Shown here one piece after another: positions 32,825 through 43,138 of a stretch of 64,000 nucleotides of DNA. Location of the stretch: NCBI RefSeq assembly GCF_016863635.1, contig NZ_BOPG01000024.1, positions 333,952 through 397,951 of the forward strand, written 5' to 3'. Position 1 is the stretch's first letter, and every line of letters starts with the position of its first letter. The DNA is from Virgisporangium aurantiacum (lineage in GTDB: Bacteria > Actinomycetota > Actinomycetes > Mycobacteriales > Micromonosporaceae). The translations under genes and the position numbers were made by a program. Under the pieces are notes generated by a model. That model ran no database searches. It saw nothing but the letters and a program-made list of their open reading frames with translations, and was not told the origin of the DNA.

Positions 32825-33750
32825 TTCGAGGCTCCTTCGCGCAGGCTGCGGCCGGTCAGGGAGAGGAAGACGTCGTCGAGGGTGGGCTGGGTGACGGTGG
32901 CGGAGAGCACCTTCACGCCGGCCACGTCGAGGTCGCGCAGCAGCGACGGCACCAGGGCCGGGCCGTCGTCGCCGGGCACGCTCACGTGCGTCCCCTCGCA
33001 TGAACCACCGACGAGGGTGACCGCCGACGTGGCCTCCGATGCGGAAGCGAAGCCCAGCGTGACCCGGTCGCCGAGCGCGGCCTTCAGGCGCGCCGGCGGG
33101 TCGTCGGCGATGACCCTGCCGTGGTCAACCACGATGACGCGTTCGGCCATCGAGTCGGCCTCGTCGAGGTAGTGCGTGGTGAGCACGACCGTGGTGCCGT
33201 ACCGCTCGCGCAGGGTGCGGATGTGCTCCTGGAGGTTGGCCCGGTTCTGCGGGTCGAGGCCGGTCGACGGCTCGTCGAGGAACAGCAGGCCGGGGGCGTG
33301 GATGAGGCCCATCGCGATGTCGAGGCGGCGGCGCTGCCCGCCGGACAGCGTCGAGACCCGGCGGTCGGCGACGGCGGCCAGGTCGAGCGACTCGATCAGC
33401 TCGTCGGCGCGGGTCTTCGCGAGGGAGCGCGACAGCCCGTACACCCGCCCCTGGGTGACCAGTTCGTCGCGGCCGTGCTGGTTGTGCCCGGCGCCGTTGC
33501 CCTGCCCGATGTAGCCGATGCTGCGCCGCACCGCGGCCTGGTCGGACACGACGTCGTAGCCGGCGACCTGCGCCGTTCCCGAGGTCGGCGTGAGCAGCGT
33601 GGTGAGCATCCGCAGCGTCGTGGACTTGCCGGCGCCGTTCGGGCCGAGCAGTGCCACGAGTTCGCCCTCGGCCACGTCGAGGTCGAGGCCCTGCACGGCG
33701 TGCACCGCACCGAAGTGCTTCGTCAGGTTCCGGGTTCGGATCGTCGTCAT
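32821..33750 (-). CDS. ABC transporter ATPase (DrrA-like)
   Basis: The 309-residue ATPase of the exporter: Walker A LGPNGAGKSTTLRML, signature STLSGGQRRRLDIAMGL, Walker B LLFLDEPSTGLDP and H-loop LTTHYLDEAD. The C-terminal DrrA-type domain ends with QPTLDDVFLSLTGRSLREG. ATG at 33750, divergent from the WYL regulator across 62 bp. The presence of a full DrrA tail suggests self-resistance or secondary-metabolite export. Confidence 0.95.
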   Translation of the reverse strand: MTTIRTRNLTKHFGAVHAVQGLDLDVAEGELVALLGPNGAGKSTTLRMLTTLLTPTSGTAQVAGYDVVSDQAAVRRSIGYIGQGNGAGHNQHGRDELVTQGRVYGLSRSLAKTRADELIESLDLAAVADRRVSTLSGGQRRRLDIAMGLIHAPGLLFLDEPSTGLDPQNRANLQEHIRTLRERYGTTVVLTTHYLDEADSMAERVIVVDHGRVIADDPPARLKAALGDRVTLGFASASEATSAVTLVGGSCEGTHVSVPGDDGPALVPSLLRDLDVAGVKVLSATVTQPTLDDVFLSLTGRSLREGASK

Positions 33751-33797
33751 GCGATAAACGCTAGGGGGACTAGCGGTCAGTTCCTGTCCGCATTCGA

Positions 33798-33803
33798 TAG
33801 CAT
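33798..33803 (+). promoter_or_regulatory. -10 box of the WYL regulator
   Basis: TAGCAT ends 9 nt before the ATG at 33813 in the short divergent region shared with the ABC exporter. Confidence 0.4.
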
Positions 33804-33812
33804 CGTGGAACC

Positions 33813-34772
33813 ATGTCGAACCCGAGTTCGCGGATGCTGCGCCTGCTGTCGTTGCTGCAGACCCACCGGTTCTGGCCGGGCACCGAACTGGCCGACCGGC
33901 TGGAGGTGAGCGCCCGCACCGTGCGGCGCGACGTCGACCGGCTGCGCGAGCTGGGCTATCCGGTGCAGGCCAGCCGCGGCATCACCGGCGGGTACCAGCT
34001 CCAGGCGGGCGCGGCGCTGCCGCCGCTGCTGCTCGACGACGAGGAGGCGGTCGCCATCGCGGTCGGGCTGCGGGCGGCGGCGGCCGGCGCCGTGGCCGGC
34101 ATCGAGGAGACGTCGGTGCGGGCGTTGGCGAAGGTGGTCCAGGTGATGCCGCCGCGGTTGCGCCATCGGGTCGACGCGCTGCGCACGTACACGGTGCCGG
34201 CGCTGCTCGGCGGCGGCCCGCGGGTCGACGCGACGGCCCTCACCGTGATCGCGCAGGCCTGCCGCGACGGCGAGCGGCTGCGGTTCGGGTACACCGCGCG
34301 CGGCGGCGAGCCGGCGCAGCGGCTGGTGGAGCCGCACAACCTGGTGACCCTGGGCCGCCGCTGGTACCTGGTGGCGTGGGACACCGAGCGGGGCGACTGG
34401 CGGATGTTCCGCGTCGACCGGCTGCGCGACCCGGCGTCCACCGGTGCCCGGTTCCGGCCCCGCGAGGTGCCCGGCGGTGACGCGGCCGAGTTCGTCCGCT
34501 CGAAGCTCGCCCAGGTGCCGCGCCGCTACCAGGTGGAGGTCCGGTTCTCCGCCGACGCGGCCCGGGTGGAGCGGTCGCTGGGCTACGCGGGCACGGTCGA
34601 GGCGGTCGACGACGCGACGTGCGTGTTCCGGATGGCGGTCGACACGCTCGACTGGCCGGCGGTGATCCTCGGCCTGGTCGGCGCCGACTTCGACATCGTC
34701 GGCCCGCCGGAACTGCGCGACGTCGTCCGCGAGGTCGGCGCCCGGCTCGTCGCGGCCTCCACCCCCGGGTAG
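33813..34772 (+). CDS. WYL-domain transcriptional regulator (YafY-like)
   Basis: A 319-residue regulator. The N-terminal HTH_11-type segment includes GTELADRLEVSARTVRRDVD, and the WYL domain near residues 140-220 has RWYLVAWDTERGDWRMFRVD, a ligand-sensing fold that can bind nucleic acids or metabolites. The C-terminal extension (YQVEVRFSADAARVERSLG) is typical of the family. It is divergent from a DrrAB-like exporter, which it may control. Followed closely by the YqeB-like gene. Confidence 0.92.
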   Translation: MSNPSSRMLRLLSLLQTHRFWPGTELADRLEVSARTVRRDVDRLRELGYPVQASRGITGGYQLQAGAALPPLLLDDEEAVAIAVGLRAAAAGAVAGIEETSVRALAKVVQVMPPRLRHRVDALRTYTVPALLGGGPRVDATALTVIAQACRDGERLRFGYTARGGEPAQRLVEPHNLVTLGRRWYLVAWDTERGDWRMFRVDRLRDPASTGARFRPREVPGGDAAEFVRSKLAQVPRRYQVEVRFSADAARVERSLGYAGTVEAVDDATCVFRMAVDTLDWPAVILGLVGADFDIVGPPELRDVVREVGARLVAASTPG

Positions 34773-34796
34773 GGCCGGTGATCCTCTCCGGCGCCG

Positions 34797-35510
34797 ATGC
34801 CTCCTGAGGACCCACCTGGTGAGGTGGAACCCGTGGAGGCGACGGTGGTTCGCGAGCCCGCGTGGGTGCGGTACGGGCTGTGGGTGGTGTTCCCGCTGGT
34901 CGGCGGCGCGGTGGGCTGGTTCCTGCCCGGGATCGCGCAGTGGGTCGCCGACCTGCCCGACCTGCCCGGCAAGGGCCCGTTCCGCCTGGTCGCGTCGTTC
35001 CCGCGCGGCCCGGCGACGCTGGTCGCCGCCGGCGTCGGCGTGCTCGCGGGCCTGGCGCTCGCGCTGGTCGCCGCCTACGAACGGGTGACGGTGACCGTCG
35101 CCCGCGACCGGGTGACGCTGAAACGCGGCGACGGGTCGACCGTCGTGCTCCGCGACCGCGTGTGGGCCGCCTTCGCCGACGGCAAGCGGCTGGTGATCGT
35201 CGACCGGGAGGGGGCCGAGCCCGCCCGGCAGAAGCACGACCTGTCCCGGGCCGCGCTGGCGGCGGCGTTCCGGGCGCACGGTTACCCGTGGCTCGACCGG
35301 GACCCGTTCCACGACCGGTACCGCCTGTGGGTGGTCGGGGTACCGGGCCTGCCGCCGGGCGGCGAGGCGCTGCTGGCGGCCCGGGCCACCGCGCTGGAGA
35401 AGTCGAAACACGAGGACGCGTCCCGGATGCGCGACGAACTGGCCCGGCTGGGCGTGGTGGTCCGCGACGAGAAGAAGACCCAGTACTGGCGCCTGGCCGA
35501 GCCGCTCTGA
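34797..35510 (+). CDS. YqeB-like membrane protein
   Basis: A 237-residue protein with two N-terminal membrane helices (LWVVFPLVGGAVGWFLPGIA and ATLVAAGVGVLAGLALALVA) and a soluble tail resembling a bacterial PH-type fold (VTVTVARDRVTLKRGDGSTV). The C-terminal LYVG-like region ends KKTQYWRLAEPL. The order matches the YqeB family. Function is unknown. The ATG at 34797 is accepted on its hydrophilic start MPPEDPPGEVEPVE. It ends flush against the convergent DUF3152 gene. Confidence 0.75.
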   Translation: MPPEDPPGEVEPVEATVVREPAWVRYGLWVVFPLVGGAVGWFLPGIAQWVADLPDLPGKGPFRLVASFPRGPATLVAAGVGVLAGLALALVAAYERVTVTVARDRVTLKRGDGSTVVLRDRVWAAFADGKRLVIVDREGAEPARQKHDLSRAALAAAFRAHGYPWLDRDPFHDRYRLWVVGVPGLPPGGEALLAARATALEKSKHEDASRMRDELARLGVVVRDEKKTQYWRLAEPL

Positions 35511-36308
35511 TCAGGACCGGACGAACGCGCCCGTCGGGAACGTGCCGTCGGGCAGGAACGGGTGGACGTTCGGCGTGCAGCCCTGGAGGTCGATGGTCTG
35601 GGTCATCATGATCGGGCCGGGCTTGCCGGGGCCGGTGCAGCGCATGTGGTCGAAGCCCAGGAAGTGGCCCATCTCGTGGTTGATCACGGCGGACCGGTAG
35701 TCGTCGAGGCCCACCGGGTAGCCGTCGGCGCCGTTGAGCCACCGGGTCAGGTTGATCATGAGCGTCTTGCCGAACCGGCACGAGTACACCGACTCGACGT
35801 CGAGGCCGACCGCGGCGCACAGCCGTTGCACGGTGGCCGCCGTGGCGAGGCGCACCTGGACGTCGAAGTCGCCGCCGGCGGTGCGCTGGAACGACCACGA
35901 CGCGTTGTTCAGGCCGACCGGGCCGTTGGTCACCGGGTGCTTGGCCGACAGCGTCCAGCCCAGGGGCTCGGCCAGGATCCGGTCGACGCGGCCGGCGAAG
36001 TCGACCGCGGTCCACTCGACGTTGTCGCCGAACCTGATGCCGTTCTCCATCTCGACCCGGTACCGGATCCGCCGCTGCCCGGTGCCGATCACCGGCCCGC
36101 CGCCGGCCGCGACCGCGAACGACCCGTTCCCGCCGGTGGGCAGCGGCGGCGGGGGCGGCGGGGTGGCCGGCGCGGGCTGGATCACGGTGCCGGTGAGGTC
36201 GGGCTTCGAGGCCGCCTTCTGGGCGGCGTCGCCGGTCTGCGAACACGCGACGGTGATCAGCGCAACCATGATCGCCAGTGTCAGGCTGATCTTCCGGCGT
36301 ATACGCAC
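35511..36308 (-). CDS. DUF3152 secreted zinc-metalloprotease-like lipoprotein
   Basis: A 265-residue exported protein. The N-terminus KISLTLAIMVALITVACSQT has a lipobox ending at Cys22, followed by a Pro-rich linker. The catalytic region contains VINHEMGHFLGFDHMRC, an HExxHxxGxxH metzincin-type zinc motif in a DUF3152 context. It may cleave a surface or extracellular protein. GTG at 36308 follows GGGGAGG. A possible -10 TAGGCT lies at 36342-36347 on the minus strand. The gene is convergent with the YqeB-like gene. Confidence 0.88.
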   Translation of the reverse strand: MRIRRKISLTLAIMVALITVACSQTGDAAQKAASKPDLTGTVIQPAPATPPPPPPLPTGGNGSFAVAAGGGPVIGTGQRRIRYRVEMENGIRFGDNVEWTAVDFAGRVDRILAEPLGWTLSAKHPVTNGPVGLNNASWSFQRTAGGDFDVQVRLATAATVQRLCAAVGLDVESVYSCRFGKTLMINLTRWLNGADGYPVGLDDYRSAVINHEMGHFLGFDHMRCTGPGKPGPIMMTQTIDLQGCTPNVHPFLPDGTFPTGAFVRS

Positions 36309-36341
36309 GGTGCGCGAGTCCTCCCCGTCTTCGGCGTGCAG

Positions 36342-36347
36342 AGCCTA
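36342..36347 (-). promoter_or_regulatory. -10 box of the DUF3152 gene
   Basis: TAGGCT on the minus strand, about 33 nt upstream of the GTG at 36308. Confidence 0.35.
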
Positions 36348-36377
36348 GTAAAGGGACGCCATACCCCACCCCACGCG

Positions 36378-37346
36378 TTACATGTCGTGAGCGAACAGCC
36401 CCGCAATGAGGTACGCGGGGGAGCGGTCCAGAGATCCACGGGACCGGTCGTAGCGGCGGGTGGTGCGCGGGTCGGCGTGGCCGAGGAGGTCCTGGACGTC
36501 GCGCAACGGGGCGCCGGCGTCGAGGGCGGCGGTCGCGACGGTGTGCCGCAGCGAGTGCGGCGAGAGCCGGTCGGCCTCGGGCAGCCCGGCCGCGCGGGCG
36601 GTGCGGCGCACCAGCCGGAACACCGTCGACGGGTCGACCCGCTTGCCGGTGGCGGTGGTGAACAGCGGCGTGTCCCGGTGGTCGTCGAGGTGGGCGTCCA
36701 GGTCGCGGGACAGCGGCGGCGGGAGCGGCAGCTCGCGGTGCCGGCCGCCCTTGCCGGTGACCCGGACCGTGCGGTGGCCCCGGTTCTGCCGCAGGTCGGT
36801 GACGTCGAGCCGGAGCGCCTCGCCGACCCGCAGCCCGAGCTCGGCGAGCAGCGCCAGCAGGGCGGCGTCGCGGCGGGCGGTGGGTCCGGTGGCGGCGCGG
36901 GCGGCCCGCATGAACGCGGCCGCCTGGGCACCGGTGAGCCCGACGGTGGGCGACGAGTCGCGGTCGACACCGGGCCGGTCGACGGCGTCGACCGGGTTGG
37001 CGCCGGTGACGCCGGTGCTGACCAGGTACCGGTACCAGCTGGAGATCGTGGACAGGCGCCGGGCGGCCGACGCGGTGGCGAGGGCGCGGAGGTGGGCGGC
37101 GGCGTAGGCGTCGACGTCGGCCCGCGTCGCGGCGCGGGGGTCGAGCCCGGTGCGGTCGCACCAGGCCAGGTAGTCGGCGAGGTCGCGGAAGTAGGCGCGC
37201 CGGGTGTGGACGGACTTCCGGGACGCGAGCCAGCCCGCGGTCGCGGTACGCAGGTTCCACCGGTGGCCGGCGTCGTCGGTGGGCAACGGCAGCGCACCCA
37301 CGGCATCGATCAGCGGGTCGGCGCCGGGGATCTCCAGCTCGGTCAC
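36378..37346 (-). CDS. Tyrosine recombinase (XerC/D-like)
   Basis: A 322-residue site-specific recombinase. The N-terminal SAM-like core-binding domain is at 30-115 (SVHTRRAYFRDLADYLAWC). The catalytic residues are in LGLRVGEALRLD (Arg), SPHSLRHTVATA (His-x-x-Arg), LLGHADPRTTRRY (His and nucleophile Tyr). It is close to chromosomal XerD in size rather than to phage integrases. GTG at 37346. No excisionase, tRNA or att-like repeat was seen next to it, so it may be a second Xer protein or a remnant integrase. Confidence 0.93.
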   Translation of the reverse strand: MTELEIPGADPLIDAVGALPLPTDDAGHRWNLRTATAGWLASRKSVHTRRAYFRDLADYLAWCDRTGLDPRAATRADVDAYAAAHLRALATASAARRLSTISSWYRYLVSTGVTGANPVDAVDRPGVDRDSSPTVGLTGAQAAAFMRAARAATGPTARRDAALLALLAELGLRVGEALRLDVTDLRQNRGHRTVRVTGKGGRHRELPLPPPLSRDLDAHLDDHRDTPLFTTATGKRVDPSTVFRLVRRTARAAGLPEADRLSPHSLRHTVATAALDAGAPLRDVQDLLGHADPRTTRRYDRSRGSLDRSPAYLIAGLFAHDM

Positions 37347-37411
37347 GGGGCCCGCAAGCCGTATTCTTCTGGGCGGTTCGGAGCCACGACTGGCGATTCT
37401 ATGGGGGTTCG

Positions 37412-38296
37412 ATGGAGATCGCGCTTGCCACGCCGGTCGTCTCGCTGATCCCGGGCGCGCACGCGCCGTGGGAGGTCACCGCCGGGCCGGCGGAACTGGT
37501 CGAGATCGCCCGCGCCGCCGACCGGCTCGGCTTCGACTACCTCACCTGCTCCGAACACGTGGCGATCGCGCCGGCCGAGCAGCCGGCGGCCGGGCCGCGC
37601 TTCTACGATCCGCTCGCCACGTTCGGCTTCCTCGCCGCACACACGAGCCGGATCCGGTTCCTCACCTACGCCGTCGGCCTCGGCTACCACCATCCGCTGG
37701 AGATCGCGAAGCGGTACGGCACGCTCGACGTCATGACCGGCGGGCGGCTCGTGCTGGGGCTCGGGCTGGGCGCCGACCGGGTCGAGTTCGACCTGCTCGG
37801 CATGCCGTTCGACGGCCGCGGCCGGCGCGCCGACGACGCCCTGCGGGTGCTGCGGGCCGCGCTCGGGTCGGCCGGGCCGATCTCGTACGTCGGCGACCAC
37901 TTCGCGTTCGGCGACGTCGTGGTCGAGCCGTCCGGCAGCCGCCGGCCGCCGCTGTGGATCGCCGGCGGCAGCCTCACCTCGCTCGACCGCGCCATCACCC
38001 TCGGCGACGGCTGGATGCCGTCGTTCCACCTGGCGCCGGACCGCGTCGGCCGGCTGCTCGCCCGGTTCGACCGGCCGGCCGGGTTCTCCGTCGTGCTGCC
38101 GGTGCTGCCGCCGGTCGACCCGGTCGGCGACCCGGCCGGTGCCGTCGAGGTGCTCACCGCCCGCGCCGGGCTGGGCGCCGACGTGCTCGTGGTGTTGGTG
38201 GAACACACCTCGCTCGGCCACTACCTGGAACAGCTCGACGCGCTGCGTCAGGTGGTGGAGCGGGCGTTCGGTGCGCCGGTAGGGTCGCGGCCATGA
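37412..38296 (+). CDS. F420-dependent LLM-class oxidoreductase
   Basis: A 294-residue luciferase-like monooxygenase-fold enzyme of the F420-dependent class: ADRLGFDYLTCSEHVAI near the N-terminus, RYGTLDVMTGGRLVLGLGLG in the middle and WIAGGSLTSLDRAITLGDGW in the barrel end. Such enzymes use reduced F420 for hydride transfer on sugars, alcohols or imines. ATG at 37412. It overlaps the next gene by ATGA and precedes the NTF2-like protein. Confidence 0.92.
   Translation: MEIALATPVVSLIPGAHAPWEVTAGPAELVEIARAADRLGFDYLTCSEHVAIAPAEQPAAGPRFYDPLATFGFLAAHTSRIRFLTYAVGLGYHHPLEIAKRYGTLDVMTGGRLVLGLGLGADRVEFDLLGMPFDGRGRRADDALRVLRAALGSAGPISYVGDHFAFGDVVVEPSGSRRPPLWIAGGSLTSLDRAITLGDGWMPSFHLAPDRVGRLLARFDRPAGFSVVLPVLPPVDPVGDPAGAVEVLTARAGLGADVLVVLVEHTSLGHYLEQLDALRQVVERAFGAPVGSRP
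38280..38285 (+). promoter_or_regulatory. -10 box inside the LLM gene end
   Basis: TAGGGT ends 7 nt before the ATG at 38293, so the NTF2-like gene may also have its own leaderless transcript. Confidence 0.35.
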
Positions 38297-38679
38297 AACT
38301 CGGTGTGGTGCGCGACTGGCTCGAGGCGGTCAACGACGGCGACGCGGCCCGGCTGGTCGCGCTGACCACCGACCGCGTGGAGATCGTCGGACCGCGCGGC
38401 GCCGGCCCGGCCGACCGGGAGGTACTCGCCGACTGGCTGACCCGGTCCGGGTTCTCGGCCCGGTCGCTGCGCTGGTTCTGCGGCACCGACGGATCCGTCG
38501 TCGTGGAGCAGGTCGCGGCCTGGCGCGACGGCGCGGAGGGTGTCCGCCTCGCGTCCCAATTTCTCGTGGACGCCCACCGCGGCGCCCACCGCGTGGCCCG
38601 GTACGTCCGCCACGACGGTGGCCTGGAACCCGCGCTGGCCGCCGCGGGTCTGACGGTAGCCGACGAGGTCTTCGGGTAG
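38293..38679 (+). CDS. SnoaL/NTF2-like protein
   Basis: A 128-residue alpha+beta barrel protein with WLEAVNDGDAARLVALTTD at the start and SQFLVDAHRGAHRVARYVRH near the end, as in SnoaL/NTF2-like small-molecule binding or isomerase folds. It overlaps the F420 oxidoreductase stop (ATGA) and shares its orientation, so it may bind or process the same substrate. No metal site is evident. Confidence 0.75.
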   Translation: MKLGVVRDWLEAVNDGDAARLVALTTDRVEIVGPRGAGPADREVLADWLTRSGFSARSLRWFCGTDGSVVVEQVAAWRDGAEGVRLASQFLVDAHRGAHRVARYVRHDGGLEPALAAAGLTVADEVFG

Positions 38680-39706
38680 AGATGACGCATGGGATCCACG
38701 ACCGGTGAGTTCAAGCGCGACGCCAACTACATCGACACCCGCATCACCGCCGACGGGCGCGACGGCTATCCGGTCGAGCCGGGCCGCTACCGGCTCGTCG
38801 TGGCGCGGGCCTGCCCGTGGGCGAACCGGGCGATCATCGTGCGGCGGCTGCTCGGCCTCGAAAGCGTGCTGTCGATGGGGATCTGCGGGCCGACCCACGA
38901 CGAGCGGAGCTGGACGTTCGACCTCGACCCGGGCGGGCGCGACCCGGTGCTGGGCATCGAACGGATCCAGGAGGCGTACTTCAAGCGGTTCCCCGACTAC
39001 CCGCGCGGGATCACGGTGCCGGCGATCGTCGACGTCCCGTCGGGCGCGGTGGTGACCAACGACTACAAGCAGATCACGCTCGATCTGTCCACCGAGTGGA
39101 CGGCGTACCACCGCGCCGGGGCGCCGGAGCTGTACCCGGAGAAACTCCGCGGTGAGATCGACGAGGTCGCCGAGCTGGTGTACCGCGACGTCAACAACGG
39201 CGTGTACCGGTGCGGGTTCGCGTCGTCACAGGAGGCGTACGAGACGGCGTACGGGGCGCTGTTCGCGCGGCTCGACTGGCTGTCGGACCGGCTGGCCGGG
39301 CAGCGGTACCTCGTCGGTGACACGATCACCGAGGCCGACGTGCGGCTGTTCACGACGCTGGCCCGGTTCGACGCCGTCTACCACGGCCACTTCAAGTGCA
39401 ACCGGCAGAAGCTCGCCGAGCTGCCGGTGCTGTGGGCGTACGCCCGCGACCTGTTCCAGACCCCGGGCTTCGGCGACACCACCGACTTCGTGCAGATCAA
39501 GTCGCACTACTACGAGGTCCACCGGACGATCAACCCCAGCGGGATCGTGCCGGTGGGGCCCGACCTGAGTGGCTGGCTGGAGCCGCACGGCCGCGCGGCG
39601 CTGGGCGGTCGCCCGTTCGGCGACGGCACGCCGCCCGGGCCGCCATCGGCCGCCGAGGTCGTCCCGGCCGGCCACGGCGCCGGCGTCGATCCGGTTGACG
39701 GGATCG

Positions 39707-41221
<1,515 letters not shown>

Positions 41222-41261
41222 CGCCGGCCCGGTGGTCTGCGCCCCGCGACGCGCCCTCGGT

Positions 41262-41267
41262 TAACCT
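41262..41267 (+). promoter_or_regulatory. -10 box upstream of the MEDS-STAS gene
   Basis: TAACCT with a predicted start near 41274, leaving a leader of about 26 nt before ATG 41300. Confidence 0.4.
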
Positions 41268-41299
41268 GGCCCGGTGACGACCACCACGGCACCGGGCGT

Positions 41300-42088
41300 A
41301 TGACTGCCGCGCACGTGTGCTGGTCGTACGACGAGCTCCGGGCCTTCGACGAGTTCGCCCGCGGGTTCCTCCGGGCGGGGCTCGCCGCGGGGGAGCGGGT
41401 CTGGTTCGTCGCCGGGCGCCGGTCCGGTGCCACCGGGGAGTGGCTGCGGGACGTCGCCACGACCGCCCCGCGCGCCGACTCCGCGCGGGTCGTCTCCTGC
41501 GCCGACGCGTATCCCGGCGGCGCGGCGATCGACCCGGCCACGCAGGTCGAGACCTACGTCGCCGCGACGGCCGAGGCCCTCGCCGCCGGTTTCACCGGGC
41601 TGCGGGTGGTCGCCGACGTCACCGACCTGGTCCGCACCGGCGAGCAGCGGGCGGCGTTCGCCCGCTACGAGTACGTCATCGGACGGCACCTGCGCACGGC
41701 GCCGATGCGGGCGGTGTGCGCGTTCGACCGGCTCGAGCTCGGCGACCGGGTCGTCGCCGAACTGGCCGTCCTGCACGAGGCGAGCCACCCCTTCTCGCTG
41801 CGGTCGGGATCGACGCCGGACGCGGCGATCCTGGACGGCAACCTCGACCTCGGCGCCGAGGAGCTGTTCGCCACGGCGCTGGGGCACACCGACCTGGAAC
41901 CGGTCGACGGCGTGGTGACCGTCGACGCCGCCGGGTTGACGTTCGTCGACCACCGGTCCCTGCTCGCGCTGCAGCGGTACGCCGGGTCACGGGGGATCAC
42001 CGTGGTCGTCCGGACCCGGCTCGCCATCGCGGCCCGCGTCGCCGAACTGCTGGAGCTGCCCCGGGTGCGGGTGGAGGTGACCGGATGA
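41300..42088 (+). CDS. MEDS-STAS anti-sigma-antagonist-like protein
   Basis: A 262-residue fusion of a MEDS sensory domain (HVCWSYDELRAFDEFARGFL, then GERVWFVAGRRSGATGEW) and a C-terminal STAS domain with DGVVTVDAAGLTFVDHRSLL, where Ser in the HRSLL region is in the place of the RsbV phosphorylation site. MEDS domains are thought to bind hydrocarbon- or redox-linked ligands. It overlaps the next gene by ATGA, giving a sensor plus antagonist and a sensor plus kinase side by side. It lies downstream of a Ser/Thr kinase. Confidence 0.88.
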   Translation: MTAAHVCWSYDELRAFDEFARGFLRAGLAAGERVWFVAGRRSGATGEWLRDVATTAPRADSARVVSCADAYPGGAAIDPATQVETYVAATAEALAAGFTGLRVVADVTDLVRTGEQRAAFARYEYVIGRHLRTAPMRAVCAFDRLELGDRVVAELAVLHEASHPFSLRSGSTPDAAILDGNLDLGAEELFATALGHTDLEPVDGVVTVDAAGLTFVDHRSLLALQRYAGSRGITVVVRTRLAIAARVAELLELPRVRVEVTG

Positions 42089-43044
42089 GGACGGGCGCCG
42101 CCGCCGGCCACCTCGGGTACTACCACGAGGCGGTCTGCTACACCTCCGACGACGACCTCGTCGCCGTCGCCGTGCCGTTCCTCGTCGGCGGGATCGACGC
42201 CGGCGAACCCACCGTGGTGTCGATGGGCGACCGCAACGCCCACCTGCTGCGGTCGGCGCTGCCGGCCGGTCTCCCGGTGACGTTCCTGCCCGGCGACGCC
42301 CTCTACGCCCGCCCGGCCGGCGCCATCAAGTTCTACCGGAAGCTGCTCGCCGACCACGTCGCCCGCGGCGCGAGCCAGATCCGGATCATCGGCGAGCTCT
42401 CGCCGGAGATGCTCGGCGTGACGTGGGACTGGTGGGCCCGGTACGAGTCGGCGGTCAACCACGCGTACGACGAGTTCCCGCTGTGGAGCATGTGCGCCTA
42501 CGACACCCGGACCACCCCCGCACCGGTGCTGGCCGACGTGCTGCGCACGCACCCCCGCACCGCGCTGCCCGACGGCCGGCACGTCCCCAACGACACCTAC
42601 ACCGACCCGTTCCAGTACCTCGCCGAGCCGCGCGCCCCGGTCGTCGACCCGCTCCAGCAGACCGACCCGCTGGCCGACCTCGCCGATCCCACGCTGGCCG
42701 AGGCCCGCCAGGCGGTCTGGGACGCCGACCACGGCTTCCTACCGACCCAGGACGTCGAGGACTTCGCGCTCGCCGTCAGCGAGGCGGTCGCCAACGCCTA
42801 CCGGCACGGCCGCCCCCCGCTGCGGCTGCGCCTGTGGTGCGGCGCCGACCGCATCGTCGTCACGGTCACCGACGCCGGGCCCGGCCCCAAGGACCCCTTC
42901 GCCGGCCTCCTCCCGGCCAACGCCACCGGCGACGGCGGCCTCGGCCTGTGGATCATGCACCAGATGTCGAACCACGTCGCCCTGTACCGGCAACCCGAGG
43001 GCTTCACCATCCGCCTGACCGCGGGCAACCCGTACCACTCATAG
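42085..43044 (+). CDS. MEDS-HATPase (RsbW/RsbA-like) protein
   Basis: A 319-residue protein with an N-terminal MEDS domain (GYYHEAVCYTSDDDLVAVAV, IKFYRKLLADHVARGASQIR) and a C-terminal GHKL ATPase of the RsbW type: ALAVSEAVANAYRHGRPP (N box), VTVTDAGPGPKDPF (G1) and GDGGLGLWIMHQ (G2). It would phosphorylate a STAS antagonist or bind a sigma factor. The STAS partner is probably the gene it overlaps (ATGA). No sigma factor gene is adjacent, so the output must be elsewhere. Confidence 0.9.
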   Translation: MRTGAAAGHLGYYHEAVCYTSDDDLVAVAVPFLVGGIDAGEPTVVSMGDRNAHLLRSALPAGLPVTFLPGDALYARPAGAIKFYRKLLADHVARGASQIRIIGELSPEMLGVTWDWWARYESAVNHAYDEFPLWSMCAYDTRTTPAPVLADVLRTHPRTALPDGRHVPNDTYTDPFQYLAEPRAPVVDPLQQTDPLADLADPTLAEARQAVWDADHGFLPTQDVEDFALAVSEAVANAYRHGRPPLRLRLWCGADRIVVTVTDAGPGPKDPFAGLLPANATGDGGLGLWIMHQMSNHVALYRQPEGFTIRLTAGNPYHS

Positions 43045-43138
43045 GCAACGCACAGGATCGGCACAGCGGCCGGACGGGCGCGGGACCGAGGGTAGGTCGT
43101 GTTCAGGAAGACACGTCGACCCCCAGGAGGACCGTCAG

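Noticed and set aside
36309..36377. A tRNA or att site next to the tyrosine recombinase.
   Set aside because: No cloverleaf and no repeat shared with the other side of the gene.
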